Assembly (NCBI RefSeq): GCF_014673215.1
Contig: NZ_JACWMS010000002.1
Coordinates: 1,364,001-1,428,000 of the forward strand
DNA length: 64,000 nt
Source of the DNA: Gordonia hankookensis
Lineage (GTDB): Bacteria > Actinomycetota > Actinomycetes > Mycobacteriales > Mycobacteriaceae
Direction of reading: 5' to 3'
Shown here: in pieces, positions 57,830 through 64,000 of the stretch
Layout: the number at the start of each line of letters is the position of its first letter
Position numbering within the stretch: the stretch's first letter is position 1
The notes under the pieces: model-generated
Databases searched by the model: none
What the model saw: only the letters and a program-made list of their open reading frames with translations
Told to the model about the DNA's origin: nothing
Made by a program: the position numbers and the translations under genes

Positions 57830-59322
57830 CGCAGACCATCCACCGCGCCGAGACGACCGGTGAGTCATCGGCTCCGCATCTCGCCCTGCGGCAGCCACCC
57901 GACCCGATGACGCGTGTCGGAGTTCCCAACGCGCGCATCGGTGTCGTCGCCGGCGGGCTGGGCGCCTACTGGCCGCAGTTCGACGGACTCAAGGACCGGA
58001 TCGACGACTCGTCACGGCACGTCATCGCCCGCATCGCCGACCTCGGGGCCACCGTGGTCGACGCCGGGCTCGTCTCCGACGTGACCGAGGGCGTCGCCGC
58101 CGCGAGGCTGCTGGCTGCCCAGGATCTCGATCTGATAGTCATGCTGGTACCGACCTATATGACGTCGGCGCAGGTACTTCCGATCCTGCGCGACGTCGAC
58201 GTGCCCATGGTTCTGCTGTCGCTGCAACCCGACCGCAAGATGGACCATGCACGATTCGGCACCGGGGACTGGCTGGCGTTCGCGGGCTCGGCAGGGCTGC
58301 CCGAGATCGGCGTGGCGATGGACCGCATCGGCAAGAAGCCTCGCGCCATCGCCGGCTGGCTCGACGACCCGCGCGTGTGGCGGAAGGTCACCCGGTACGT
58401 CGCGGCAGCCCGCACCACTCGTCTGCTGCGTACCGCACGACACGGCATGATGGGCCATCTGTATCCGGGCATGTACGACATCGCGACGAACATCACCAAC
58501 GTGGTCAAGGTCCTCGGCGGCCATGTGGAGGTGCTCGAGTTCGACGATCTCCGAGTGCGTTTCGAGAAGGTCGAACGTCAGGCGATCGACCGGGTGATGG
58601 CCGCGGTGGAGTCGGGATTCGAGCTGGCGCCCGGCGTGGACACCGACAACATCCGCTTCCAGTCACAGGTCTCGGCGGCGCTCGATCAGCTCGTCGACGA
58701 CTACGCATTGTCCACGTTGGCCTACTTCCACTTCGGTCAGCCAGGTGACATCTACGGAAAGCTCGCAACGGGGTTCCCCATCGGGGCCACCCTGTTGACC
58801 AGCCGTGGCATCCCGACCGTCACCGAATACGAACTCCGCGCGGCGATCGCGATGCTCGTGACCTCCGCCCTCGGCGGCGGTGGAACCCTCACCGAGGGAC
58901 AGGCACTCGACTTCGATGCGGGAGTCGTCGAGCTCGGCCACAACGACGCGGCCGACCTGGCGATCACCGAGCACCGGCCGGTGTTGCGCAACCTCGAGGT
59001 CTTCCACGGCAAGGGCGGTGGCGGCGCGTCCATCGAATGCGGTGTGGCGCTGGGTCCGGTCACACAGTTCTCCATCACCGAGCGTGGTAACGGCAGGCTT
59101 CGATTCATCGCGTCAGAGGGCGAGGCCGTGGATGGTCCGCACATCACCATCGGCAACACCACCACCCGCATCGACTTCGGCTGTGATCCGGGGCTGTGGA
59201 CCGAGGAATGGGCAATTTCGGGATCCACCCACCACTGGTCGATGGCGCGGGGACATCTCGCCGCGGACCTCGAAGTGCTGGCGGACCTCGTCGGCGCCGA
59301 ATTCGAAAGAGTGCAGCCATGA
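57826..59322 (+). CDS. L-fucose/L-arabinose isomerase-like protein, copy 2
   Basis: The product of 498 aa is a diverged paralogue of the preceding protein: ARIGVVAGGLGAYWPQFDGL, DLIVMLVPTYMTSAQVLPIL, LSLQPDRKMDHARFGTGDWL, GMMGHLYPGMYDIATNITNV and GHVEVLEFDDLRVRFEKVER match in order. Divergence is spread over the whole length, so the duplication is old. It overlaps copy 1 and the porter gene by ATGA. Two isomerase-like subunits in one operon may form a heteromer or handle successive substrates. The N-terminus carries an extra stretch of about 30 residues. Substrate unknown. Confidence 0.75.
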   Translation: MTQTIHRAETTGESSAPHLALRQPPDPMTRVGVPNARIGVVAGGLGAYWPQFDGLKDRIDDSSRHVIARIADLGATVVDAGLVSDVTEGVAAARLLAAQDLDLIVMLVPTYMTSAQVLPILRDVDVPMVLLSLQPDRKMDHARFGTGDWLAFAGSAGLPEIGVAMDRIGKKPRAIAGWLDDPRVWRKVTRYVAAARTTRLLRTARHGMMGHLYPGMYDIATNITNVVKVLGGHVEVLEFDDLRVRFEKVERQAIDRVMAAVESGFELAPGVDTDNIRFQSQVSAALDQLVDDYALSTLAYFHFGQPGDIYGKLATGFPIGATLLTSRGIPTVTEYELRAAIAMLVTSALGGGGTLTEGQALDFDAGVVELGHNDAADLAITEHRPVLRNLEVFHGKGGGGASIECGVALGPVTQFSITERGNGRLRFIASEGEAVDGPHITIGNTTTRIDFGCDPGLWTEEWAISGSTHHWSMARGHLAADLEVLADLVGAEFERVQP

Positions 59323-60767
59323 CCGAGACCTTGACACGAGTGCAGCCGCCCAAGGTGACGGCCTTCTCCATCCTCGTCGCCGTCGGCGCGAGCCTCGGCG
59401 GACTGCTCTACGGCTACGACACCGGCATCATCGGCTCCGCCTTGCTGTTCCTCCAAGACGATTTCGGCATCAGTGACGATCCGGGCCTGTTGTCGGTCAT
59501 CACGTCGATCACGTTGCTGGGCGCGATCTTCGGTGCCATCGGGACCGGTCCGCTGTCGGAGCGACTCGGTCGCCGTTGGACGGTGGTGCTGGTGGCGGTG
59601 GCGTTCATCGTGTTCGCCATCGGATGCGGACTGGCCCCGAACGTGGCCGTGCTCATCATCTTCCGGTTCCTGCTCGGACTCCCGGTGGGTGGCGCATCAC
59701 AGATCATCCCGACCTACATCGCCGAACTCGCTCCCAAACATGTCCGAGGCACCCAGGCCGTCCTGTTCCAGGTGATGATCTGCGTGGGCACACTCGTCGC
59801 ATACGCGACCGGGCATGCACTGGGGACGCACGCCGCGTGGCGGGAGATGCTGGCGTTCGCGGCCATCCCGGCAGTCGTCTTCCTCATCATCATGCTGATG
59901 CTCCCGGAGAGTCCGCGATGGCTGATCCTGAAGTCTCGTGAAGACGATGCGGCACAAGCGCTCGCGCGAGTGCGGCCCGCCGGCTATGACGTCTCGGCAG
60001 AGCTCGACGAGATCAGGTCGGTGAGTGAGCCGAAGACCGGCTCATGGCGCGATCTCCGGACACCCTGGGTGCGGCCGGCGTTGGTGGCCGGACTCGGCGT
60101 CGCCTTCTTCTCCCAGGCGACCGGGATCAGCGCCATCATCTACTACGCACCGTCACTACTGGCCCTGGCAGGATTCGGGACATCTGCCGCCACACTCGCC
60201 TCGATAGGTGTCGGCGTATCGCTGCTGGTGTTCACGCTCGTCGGCATGGCACTCCTGGAACGCCTCGGCCGACGGCAGCTGGTCTTGTGGGGGCTGCCCG
60301 GTGCCGTGGTGGTGCTCGCCGTCCTCGCCATGGTCCTACCGTGGACGGCCGGCGCCGGAGCCGAACTGAGCATCGGACTCCAGGTCCTCGTGATGATCTG
60401 TCTGGCTGGATATTTCGCCTTCAACGGGGGCAGCCTGTCGGTGATGACCTGGCTCTACATGGCGGAGATCTTCCCGCTCGAAGTTCGCGGCCGGGCGGTC
60501 TCCCTGTGTGCGTTCTGCCTGTGGGTCACGAACTTCCTCGTGACACTCCTGCTGTACTTCGCCGCGGACAAACTCGGCACCGGGTTGGTGTTCGGTGTCC
60601 TGGCGGTGGTGAACGTGATCGCCTGGCTGTTCGTGTGGCGCTGGGTTCCCGAGACCAAGGGCCGCAGCCTCGAGGAGATCGAGAGCTCACTCAAAGCCGG
60701 CACGTTTGCACCACGAGTCCACATCATCGACGCGCCCGCGTCGGACGAGATCGGAGCACGCCCATGA
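59319..60767 (+). CDS. MFS sugar porter
   Basis: The protein of 482 aa has 12 membrane helices and sugar-porter signatures: GGLLYGYDTGIIGSALLFLQ, GPLSERLGRRWTVVLVAVAF, PTYIAELAPKHVRGTQAVLF, LPESPRWLILKSREDDAAQA, GMALLERLGRRQLVLWGLPG and WVPETKGRSLEEIE. It imports a sugar or polyol by proton symport, as in AraE/GalP/XylE. It is coupled to copy 2 of the isomerase-like gene and to the dehydrogenase gene by ATGA overlaps. The cargo should be the sugar that the LacI regulator senses. Confidence 0.9.
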   Translation: MTETLTRVQPPKVTAFSILVAVGASLGGLLYGYDTGIIGSALLFLQDDFGISDDPGLLSVITSITLLGAIFGAIGTGPLSERLGRRWTVVLVAVAFIVFAIGCGLAPNVAVLIIFRFLLGLPVGGASQIIPTYIAELAPKHVRGTQAVLFQVMICVGTLVAYATGHALGTHAAWREMLAFAAIPAVVFLIIMLMLPESPRWLILKSREDDAAQALARVRPAGYDVSAELDEIRSVSEPKTGSWRDLRTPWVRPALVAGLGVAFFSQATGISAIIYYAPSLLALAGFGTSAATLASIGVGVSLLVFTLVGMALLERLGRRQLVLWGLPGAVVVLAVLAMVLPWTAGAGAELSIGLQVLVMICLAGYFAFNGGSLSVMTWLYMAEIFPLEVRGRAVSLCAFCLWVTNFLVTLLLYFAADKLGTGLVFGVLAVVNVIAWLFVWRWVPETKGRSLEEIESSLKAGTFAPRVHIIDAPASDEIGARP

Positions 60768-61780
60768 CCGCGGCACACATCCCCACCCAGATGAGAGCCT
60801 GGGTGCTGCACGGACCCGAAGACATCCGGATCGACGAGCGAGCCGTACCCGGCATCGGGCCATCGGAGGTGCTCGTCCGTGTCGGCTCGGTCGGGGTCTG
60901 CGGGAGCGACAAGCATTTCTATCAGCACGGCCGGGCCAGTAGTGATGTCGTCACGGAGCCCGTGGTCCTCGGGCACGAGTTCGGGGGCACCATCGTCGCG
61001 GTCGGGGAGGCGGTGGATGACTCGCGCATCGGGGAGCGGGTCGCCGTCGAGCCGCTGGTGCCGGACTGGACCTCCCGCGAGGCGAGGGCAGGGCGATACA
61101 ACATCGACCCATCCCAGAAGTTCTTCGGTGTGCCCGGGCTGGACGGCGGTCTCGCAGAGTACGTCGCCGTTCCGCAGGGCAACGCACACGCGATTCCCGA
61201 CACTGTGAGTGACAACGCGGCCGCGATGGTGGAGACGATCTCGGTGGCGCTGAACGGTGTCGAGAAGGCGGCATTGCCGATCGGGGCCCAGGTGCTGATC
61301 GCGGGGGCGGGACCCGTGGGTCTCTTCGTGGCGCAGTTGTGTCATGCCGCCGGCGCCGGGCGTGTGGGGATCGTCGAACCGAATTCCGCGCGGCGCGAGA
61401 TAGCGGCAAAGCTCGGCTGCGAGGCGTTCGAGAGCCTCGACGATGCCTTCGGCGACGTGCACGCGTTCATCGAGTGCACCGGTGTCGAGACGGTGCGGCA
61501 CGACGGCTTCTACAAGGTGCGGCCAGGAGGGCGGGTGGTGTTCATCGGAGTCGGTGGCGACGACGCGTCGGTGCCGATGTCCCAGGTCATCGAACGGGAG
61601 ATCACTCTGCACGGCGTGATGCGGTATGCGTTCACCTGGCCGACCGTGATCGGCATGCTGGCCAACGGAAATGTCGACGCCGACTCGCTGGTGTCGCGCG
61701 AGCTCAACTTCGACCATGCGGTGGAGGCCTGGACCGATCCCGATGCCGGCGAGATCAAGACGGTGATCAGGGTCGGGTAG
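60764..61780 (+). CDS. Zinc-type polyol dehydrogenase (sorbitol dehydrogenase-like)
   Basis: The enzyme of 338 aa has the medium-chain dehydrogenase layout: Cys46 (GVCGSDKHFYQHG), His71-Glu72 (LGHEFGGTIVAVG), VEPLVPD, and the NAD site GAGPVGLFVAQLCHAAG followed by VEPNSARREIA. The four structural-zinc cysteines of many relatives are absent (VEPLVPDWTSREARAGRYNI), as in mammalian sorbitol dehydrogenase. It oxidises a polyol or sugar to a ketose or lactone. ATG 60764 overlaps the porter stop. It ends the operon, just before a strong hairpin terminator. Likely partners are the isomerase-like proteins upstream. Confidence 0.87.
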   Translation: MTAAHIPTQMRAWVLHGPEDIRIDERAVPGIGPSEVLVRVGSVGVCGSDKHFYQHGRASSDVVTEPVVLGHEFGGTIVAVGEAVDDSRIGERVAVEPLVPDWTSREARAGRYNIDPSQKFFGVPGLDGGLAEYVAVPQGNAHAIPDTVSDNAAAMVETISVALNGVEKAALPIGAQVLIAGAGPVGLFVAQLCHAAGAGRVGIVEPNSARREIAAKLGCEAFESLDDAFGDVHAFIECTGVETVRHDGFYKVRPGGRVVFIGVGGDDASVPMSQVIEREITLHGVMRYAFTWPTVIGMLANGNVDADSLVSRELNFDHAVEAWTDPDAGEIKTVIRVG

Positions 61781-61816
61781 GCGAGGTGACTGCAACTCGA
61801 CCGAACTGACCGATTG

Positions 61817-61850
61817 TCGTGCCCCTGGGTGATGCGCCCCAGGGGCACGA
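61817..61850. terminator. Bidirectional hairpin terminator
   Basis: TCGTGCCCCTGGG at 61817-61829 pairs perfectly with CCCAGGGGCACGA at 61838-61850, 13 bp, with an eight-base loop. It lies between two convergent genes (stop 61780 and stop 61874). No T-run follows, as is common for actinobacterial terminators. Confidence 0.75.
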
Positions 61851-61873
61851 TCAGTTTCTGGTGATCAGCCTGG

Positions 61874-62518
61874 TCATCCCCGCACCGGTGTCCGCAACGT
61901 GCCGATCCCGGCGATGTCGATCTCGACGACGGAACCCGGCCGCAGTACCGCTCCATCCTCGCGGCCGGGTGGCAGATAATCCGGTGTGCCCAAGAGGAAT
62001 ACATCTCCGGGGTGAAGGGTGAACTGCTGGGACGCCCACACGACGAGCGCCTCCGGCCCGGCGTATGCGGCGGAGACCGGCGTGTGCTGGATGGTCTCGC
62101 CGTCCACGCGGGTGCGGATGATCGCATCGTCCCAGTCGGGGGCATCGGCGGGCGCGACGAGTCCCGCGCCCAGCGGGCAGAAGCCGTCGAGCCCCTTCGC
62201 GCGCGACCAGTGGGCGTCGACATCCTGTAGGTCGCGGGCCGTCACGTCATTGGCGACGGTGTAGCCGGCGATCACATTGCGCGCGTCGTCGGTAGACGTC
62301 AGGTGCCGACACCCCGTCCCGATGACGATCGCGAGTTCGCCCTCGCACACGATGCGCTGTGCGACGTCGAGAGGCAGGTGCAAGGGTTCCCCGTCGCCGA
62401 TCACAGAATGCGTGTTCTTGACGAAAAGCTGCGGGCGGGGCGGGGGAGTCGACGATTCGAGGGTGGGGAAGTTGCCGCCGGTGCCCCAGATCGTGCGGGG
62501 CCCGAATGATCCGCTCAT
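61874..62518 (-). CDS. Fumarylacetoacetate hydrolase-family enzyme
   Basis: ATG 62518 has GGAGG eight bases upstream; an open frame extends to 62590 without a site. The protein of 214 aa has PPPRPQLFVKNTHSVIGDGE, QRIVCEGELAIVIGTGCRHL with the metal-binding ExE, YTVANDVTARDLQDVDAHWS and SRAKGLDGFCPLGAGLVAPA, with LHPGDVFLLGTPDYLPP near the end. This is the FAH core for hydrolysis, decarboxylation or isomerisation of oxo-acids. It is divergent from the MFS gene with 125 bases between that hold a GntR-type palindrome, so both may be controlled together. The substrate is a dicarbonyl or oxo-acid by family, not known here. Confidence 0.85.
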   Translation of the reverse strand: MSGSFGPRTIWGTGGNFPTLESSTPPPRPQLFVKNTHSVIGDGEPLHLPLDVAQRIVCEGELAIVIGTGCRHLTSTDDARNVIAGYTVANDVTARDLQDVDAHWSRAKGLDGFCPLGAGLVAPADAPDWDDAIIRTRVDGETIQHTPVSAAYAGPEALVVWASQQFTLHPGDVFLLGTPDYLPPGREDGAVLRPGSVVEIDIAGIGTLRTPVRG

Positions 62519-62603
62519 CGCCGCTACCTCCGGGTTTGCAGGGTTTACGTACTGGTTACCGCGAACGCTTGTGGATCGGGTCATCAGCACCTAGGTTCTT
62601 GGC

Positions 62604-62623
62604 ATACCAACTTGGTATACCAA
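62604..62623. promoter_or_regulatory. GntR-type operator with nested palindromes
   Basis: ATACCAA-C-TTGGTAT at 62604-62618 is a perfect 7+7 inverted repeat and continues into TTGGTATACCAA at 62612-62623, a perfect 12-bp palindrome. The arrangement copies the one at 29523-29540 with C/G changed at one position of each half. The site stands in the divergent promoter region of the FAH-family and MFS genes. The regulator is not in the window. Confidence 0.65.
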
Positions 62624-62643
62624 ACTTCGAAGGAGTAGTCCCG

Positions 62644-63948
62644 ATGTCCAACACCCGTTGGCGCATGTTCGGCCTGTTGCTCCTCCTGGTCACGGTCAAC
62701 TACGTCGACCGCGGGTCCCTCTCCGTGGCGCTGCCGATGATCAAAGAGGACTTCCACATCAGTGCGGAGCTGACCGGTCTGCTCCTGTCGGCGTTCTTCT
62801 GGGCCTACGCGGTGATGCAGATTCCCGCCGGCTGGTTGATCGACAGGTTCGGCCCGCGCAAGCTGATCATGGTGGCCTGTTTCGGCTGGGGCGGTGCGAC
62901 GGCGATGTCGGGCCTGGCGCCGAACATCGGGATCATGGCCTTCGCGCGGGGAGCGATCGGCATCGCAGAGGCGCCGATCATGCCTGCCGGTGGCAAACTC
63001 AACGCAGCCTTTCTCACCGAGAAGGAACGCGGCCGTGGCGCAACCATTCTGGACGCCGGTGCACCGCTGGGATCGGCGGTCGGCGGTATCGCCATCACCG
63101 GTCTGATCGCTTTCACCGGCAGTTGGCGCTGGGCTTTCCTCGCTGCGGGTGTGGTCACCATGATCCTCGGCATCTGGGCATGGCGGGCCATCCGCGACAC
63201 CCCGGACGAGCATCCGAAGGTGAATCCGGCCGAGCTGGAGTACCTGACTCGTTCGCACGCCGAGGAGAGCGCCCGACATCGCTCCACGGGGCAGCGCGCG
63301 GGACTCGTGCACTATCTGAAGTTCCGCAGCTTCTGGGCGATGTGCCTGGGTTGGCTGGGATTCAACGGGGTCTTCTATGGATTGCTGACCTGGGGGCCGC
63401 TGTTCCTCTCGGAGAGAAAGGGTTTCGATCTCAACACGATCGGCTGGTCGACCTTCGTGATCTTCGGATCCGGGTTCGTCGGTGAGATCATCGGCGGTCA
63501 GCTCGCCGATCGGCTCAAGGAGAAGGGCTACAACACAAATTTGGTGATGCGGTCCCTGCTGGGCTTCGCCGGCGTCTGCGTGGTACTCGGCCTGGTCGGG
63601 GTGGTGCTCATGCCGGGTCCGGTCGCGGCGATCGCGCTGCTGTCGGTGGTTCTGTTCTTCCTGCGATGGGTCGGCCTGTTCTGGTCCGTCCCGGCCATTC
63701 TCGGCGGCCGCGAGGACGCCGGTGTGCTCGGTGGCGCAATGAATCTCGCCGGAAACGTGTCCGGCTTCGTCACGCCCATGGCGGTCGGGTTCATCGTCGG
63801 CGCGACTGGTGGCTACACCTGGGCGCTGCTCTACTTCGTCGGAGCGGGCATCATCATGACCGTCGCCGTCCTCGCACTCGACTACGCACAGCGACTCGCC
63901 CCCAAAACGGGGCAGCCGGCCACCACGACACCAGGAGTAGCGGTATGA
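62644..63948 (+). CDS. MFS transporter of the anion:cation symporter (ACS) type
   Basis: ATG 62644 has AAGGAG eight bases upstream and gives 434 aa with 12 membrane helices. VNYVDRGSLSVALPMIKEDF, GWLIDRFGPRKLIMVACFGW, ARGAIGIAEAPIMPAGGKLN and DAGAPLGSAVGGIAITGLIA are typical of ACS transporters for tartrate, hexuronates or other organic acids. It is coupled to the racemase-superfamily gene at 63945 by an ATGA overlap and divergent from the FAH-family gene. The likely cargo is a small organic acid or an oxidised aromatic product. Confidence 0.88.
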   Translation: MSNTRWRMFGLLLLLVTVNYVDRGSLSVALPMIKEDFHISAELTGLLLSAFFWAYAVMQIPAGWLIDRFGPRKLIMVACFGWGGATAMSGLAPNIGIMAFARGAIGIAEAPIMPAGGKLNAAFLTEKERGRGATILDAGAPLGSAVGGIAITGLIAFTGSWRWAFLAAGVVTMILGIWAWRAIRDTPDEHPKVNPAELEYLTRSHAEESARHRSTGQRAGLVHYLKFRSFWAMCLGWLGFNGVFYGLLTWGPLFLSERKGFDLNTIGWSTFVIFGSGFVGEIIGGQLADRLKEKGYNTNLVMRSLLGFAGVCVVLGLVGVVLMPGPVAAIALLSVVLFFLRWVGLFWSVPAILGGREDAGVLGGAMNLAGNVSGFVTPMAVGFIVGATGGYTWALLYFVGAGIIMTVAVLALDYAQRLAPKTGQPATTTPGVAV

Positions 63949-64000
63949 CCCGGATCGGAATGATCGTCCCGTCGTCGAACACCAGCGTCGAGGACACGAC
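63945..64000 (+). CDS. Start of an Asp/Glu racemase-superfamily gene (cut by window end)
   Basis: ATG 63945 overlaps the MFS stop. The 18 visible codons read MTRIGMIVPSSNTSVEDT, the N-terminal strand and PSSNT loop of maleate isomerase/arylmalonate decarboxylase-like enzymes. It resembles the gene at 52943 (RPRIGFVVPSSNPTMERLLN) but keeps the more usual SSNTxVE. The rest lies outside the window. Confidence 0.7.
   Translation, partial: MTRIGMIVPSSNTSVEDT

Noticed and set aside
1-64000. CRISPR arrays, tRNA or rRNA genes, complete insertion sequences
   Set aside because: No regularly spaced repeat series, cloverleaf-like sequence, rRNA-like sequence or transposase gene was recognised by reading. 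Weak or degenerate copies cannot be excluded without a computed search.

Overview
The window is high-GC actinobacterial chromosome, most like a mycolic-acid-containing genus of the Mycobacteriales such as Gordonia or Rhodococcus. The genus is inferred from gene content and not proven. Supporting signs are a secreted cutinase, WXG100 and EspC-like type VII secretion (T7SS) proteins, an LpqN-like protein, a DUF222/13E12-type HNH gene with an actinobacterial SOS box, frequent GTG/TTG starts and many ATGA/GTGA overlaps. No tRNA, rRNA, CRISPR array or complete IS element was seen.

Left part, about 0-24 kb: accessory and surface functions. A superfamily-1 helicase is cut by the window edge. Next comes a block aimed at modified DNA: McrB and McrC, then a two-gene unit of an HhH DNA-glycosylase-fold protein and an HNH-like/EVE/DUF3883 protein, separated from McrBC by a decayed NERD-helicase gene. 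After a repeat-rich stretch with no gene there are a T7SS-substrate operon, decayed membrane genes, a serpin-fold protein fused to a DNA-binding domain, a VWA lipoprotein, a cutinase, a secreted beta-lactamase-fold hydrolase and two alpha/beta hydrolases.

Middle, about 24-36 kb: nitrogen-compound catabolism. A minus-strand operon encodes a GntR regulator, an NCS2 permease, a ring-opening amidohydrolase (cyanuric acid hydrolase type), biuret hydrolase, a small alpha/beta hydrolase and allophanate hydrolase. Together these give a cyanuric acid to ammonia and CO2 route. A neighbouring plus-strand operon encodes a GntR regulator read through into an amidase, a PxpA/LamB-YcsF protein, an NCS1 permease, an amidase remnant and a formamidase-type enzyme.

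About 36-48 kb: a variable region. It holds two truncated DUF1254/DUF1214 genes facing away from each other, a VWA protein, an NrtR-like regulator, a T7SS toxin locus (two WXG100 proteins, a papain-fold toxin, an Imm35-like immunity protein and a fragment of a second immunity gene), a repeat-containing secreted protein and a DUF222 HNH gene under an SOS box.

Right part, about 48-64 kb: three catabolic operons, each with its own likely operator. They are (i) FadR-type regulator, SsuABC/TauABC-like importer, amidase, Asp/Glu-racemase-superfamily enzyme and PuuE-like deacetylase; (ii) LacI regulator, two sugar-isomerase-like paralogues, sugar porter and polyol dehydrogenase; (iii) a FAH-family enzyme divergent from an MFS transporter and the start of a second racemase-superfamily gene. 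Four amide-hydrolysing systems and five transport systems lie within about 40 kb, so the right two thirds read as an accessory island for nitrogenous and carbohydrate-like substrates.
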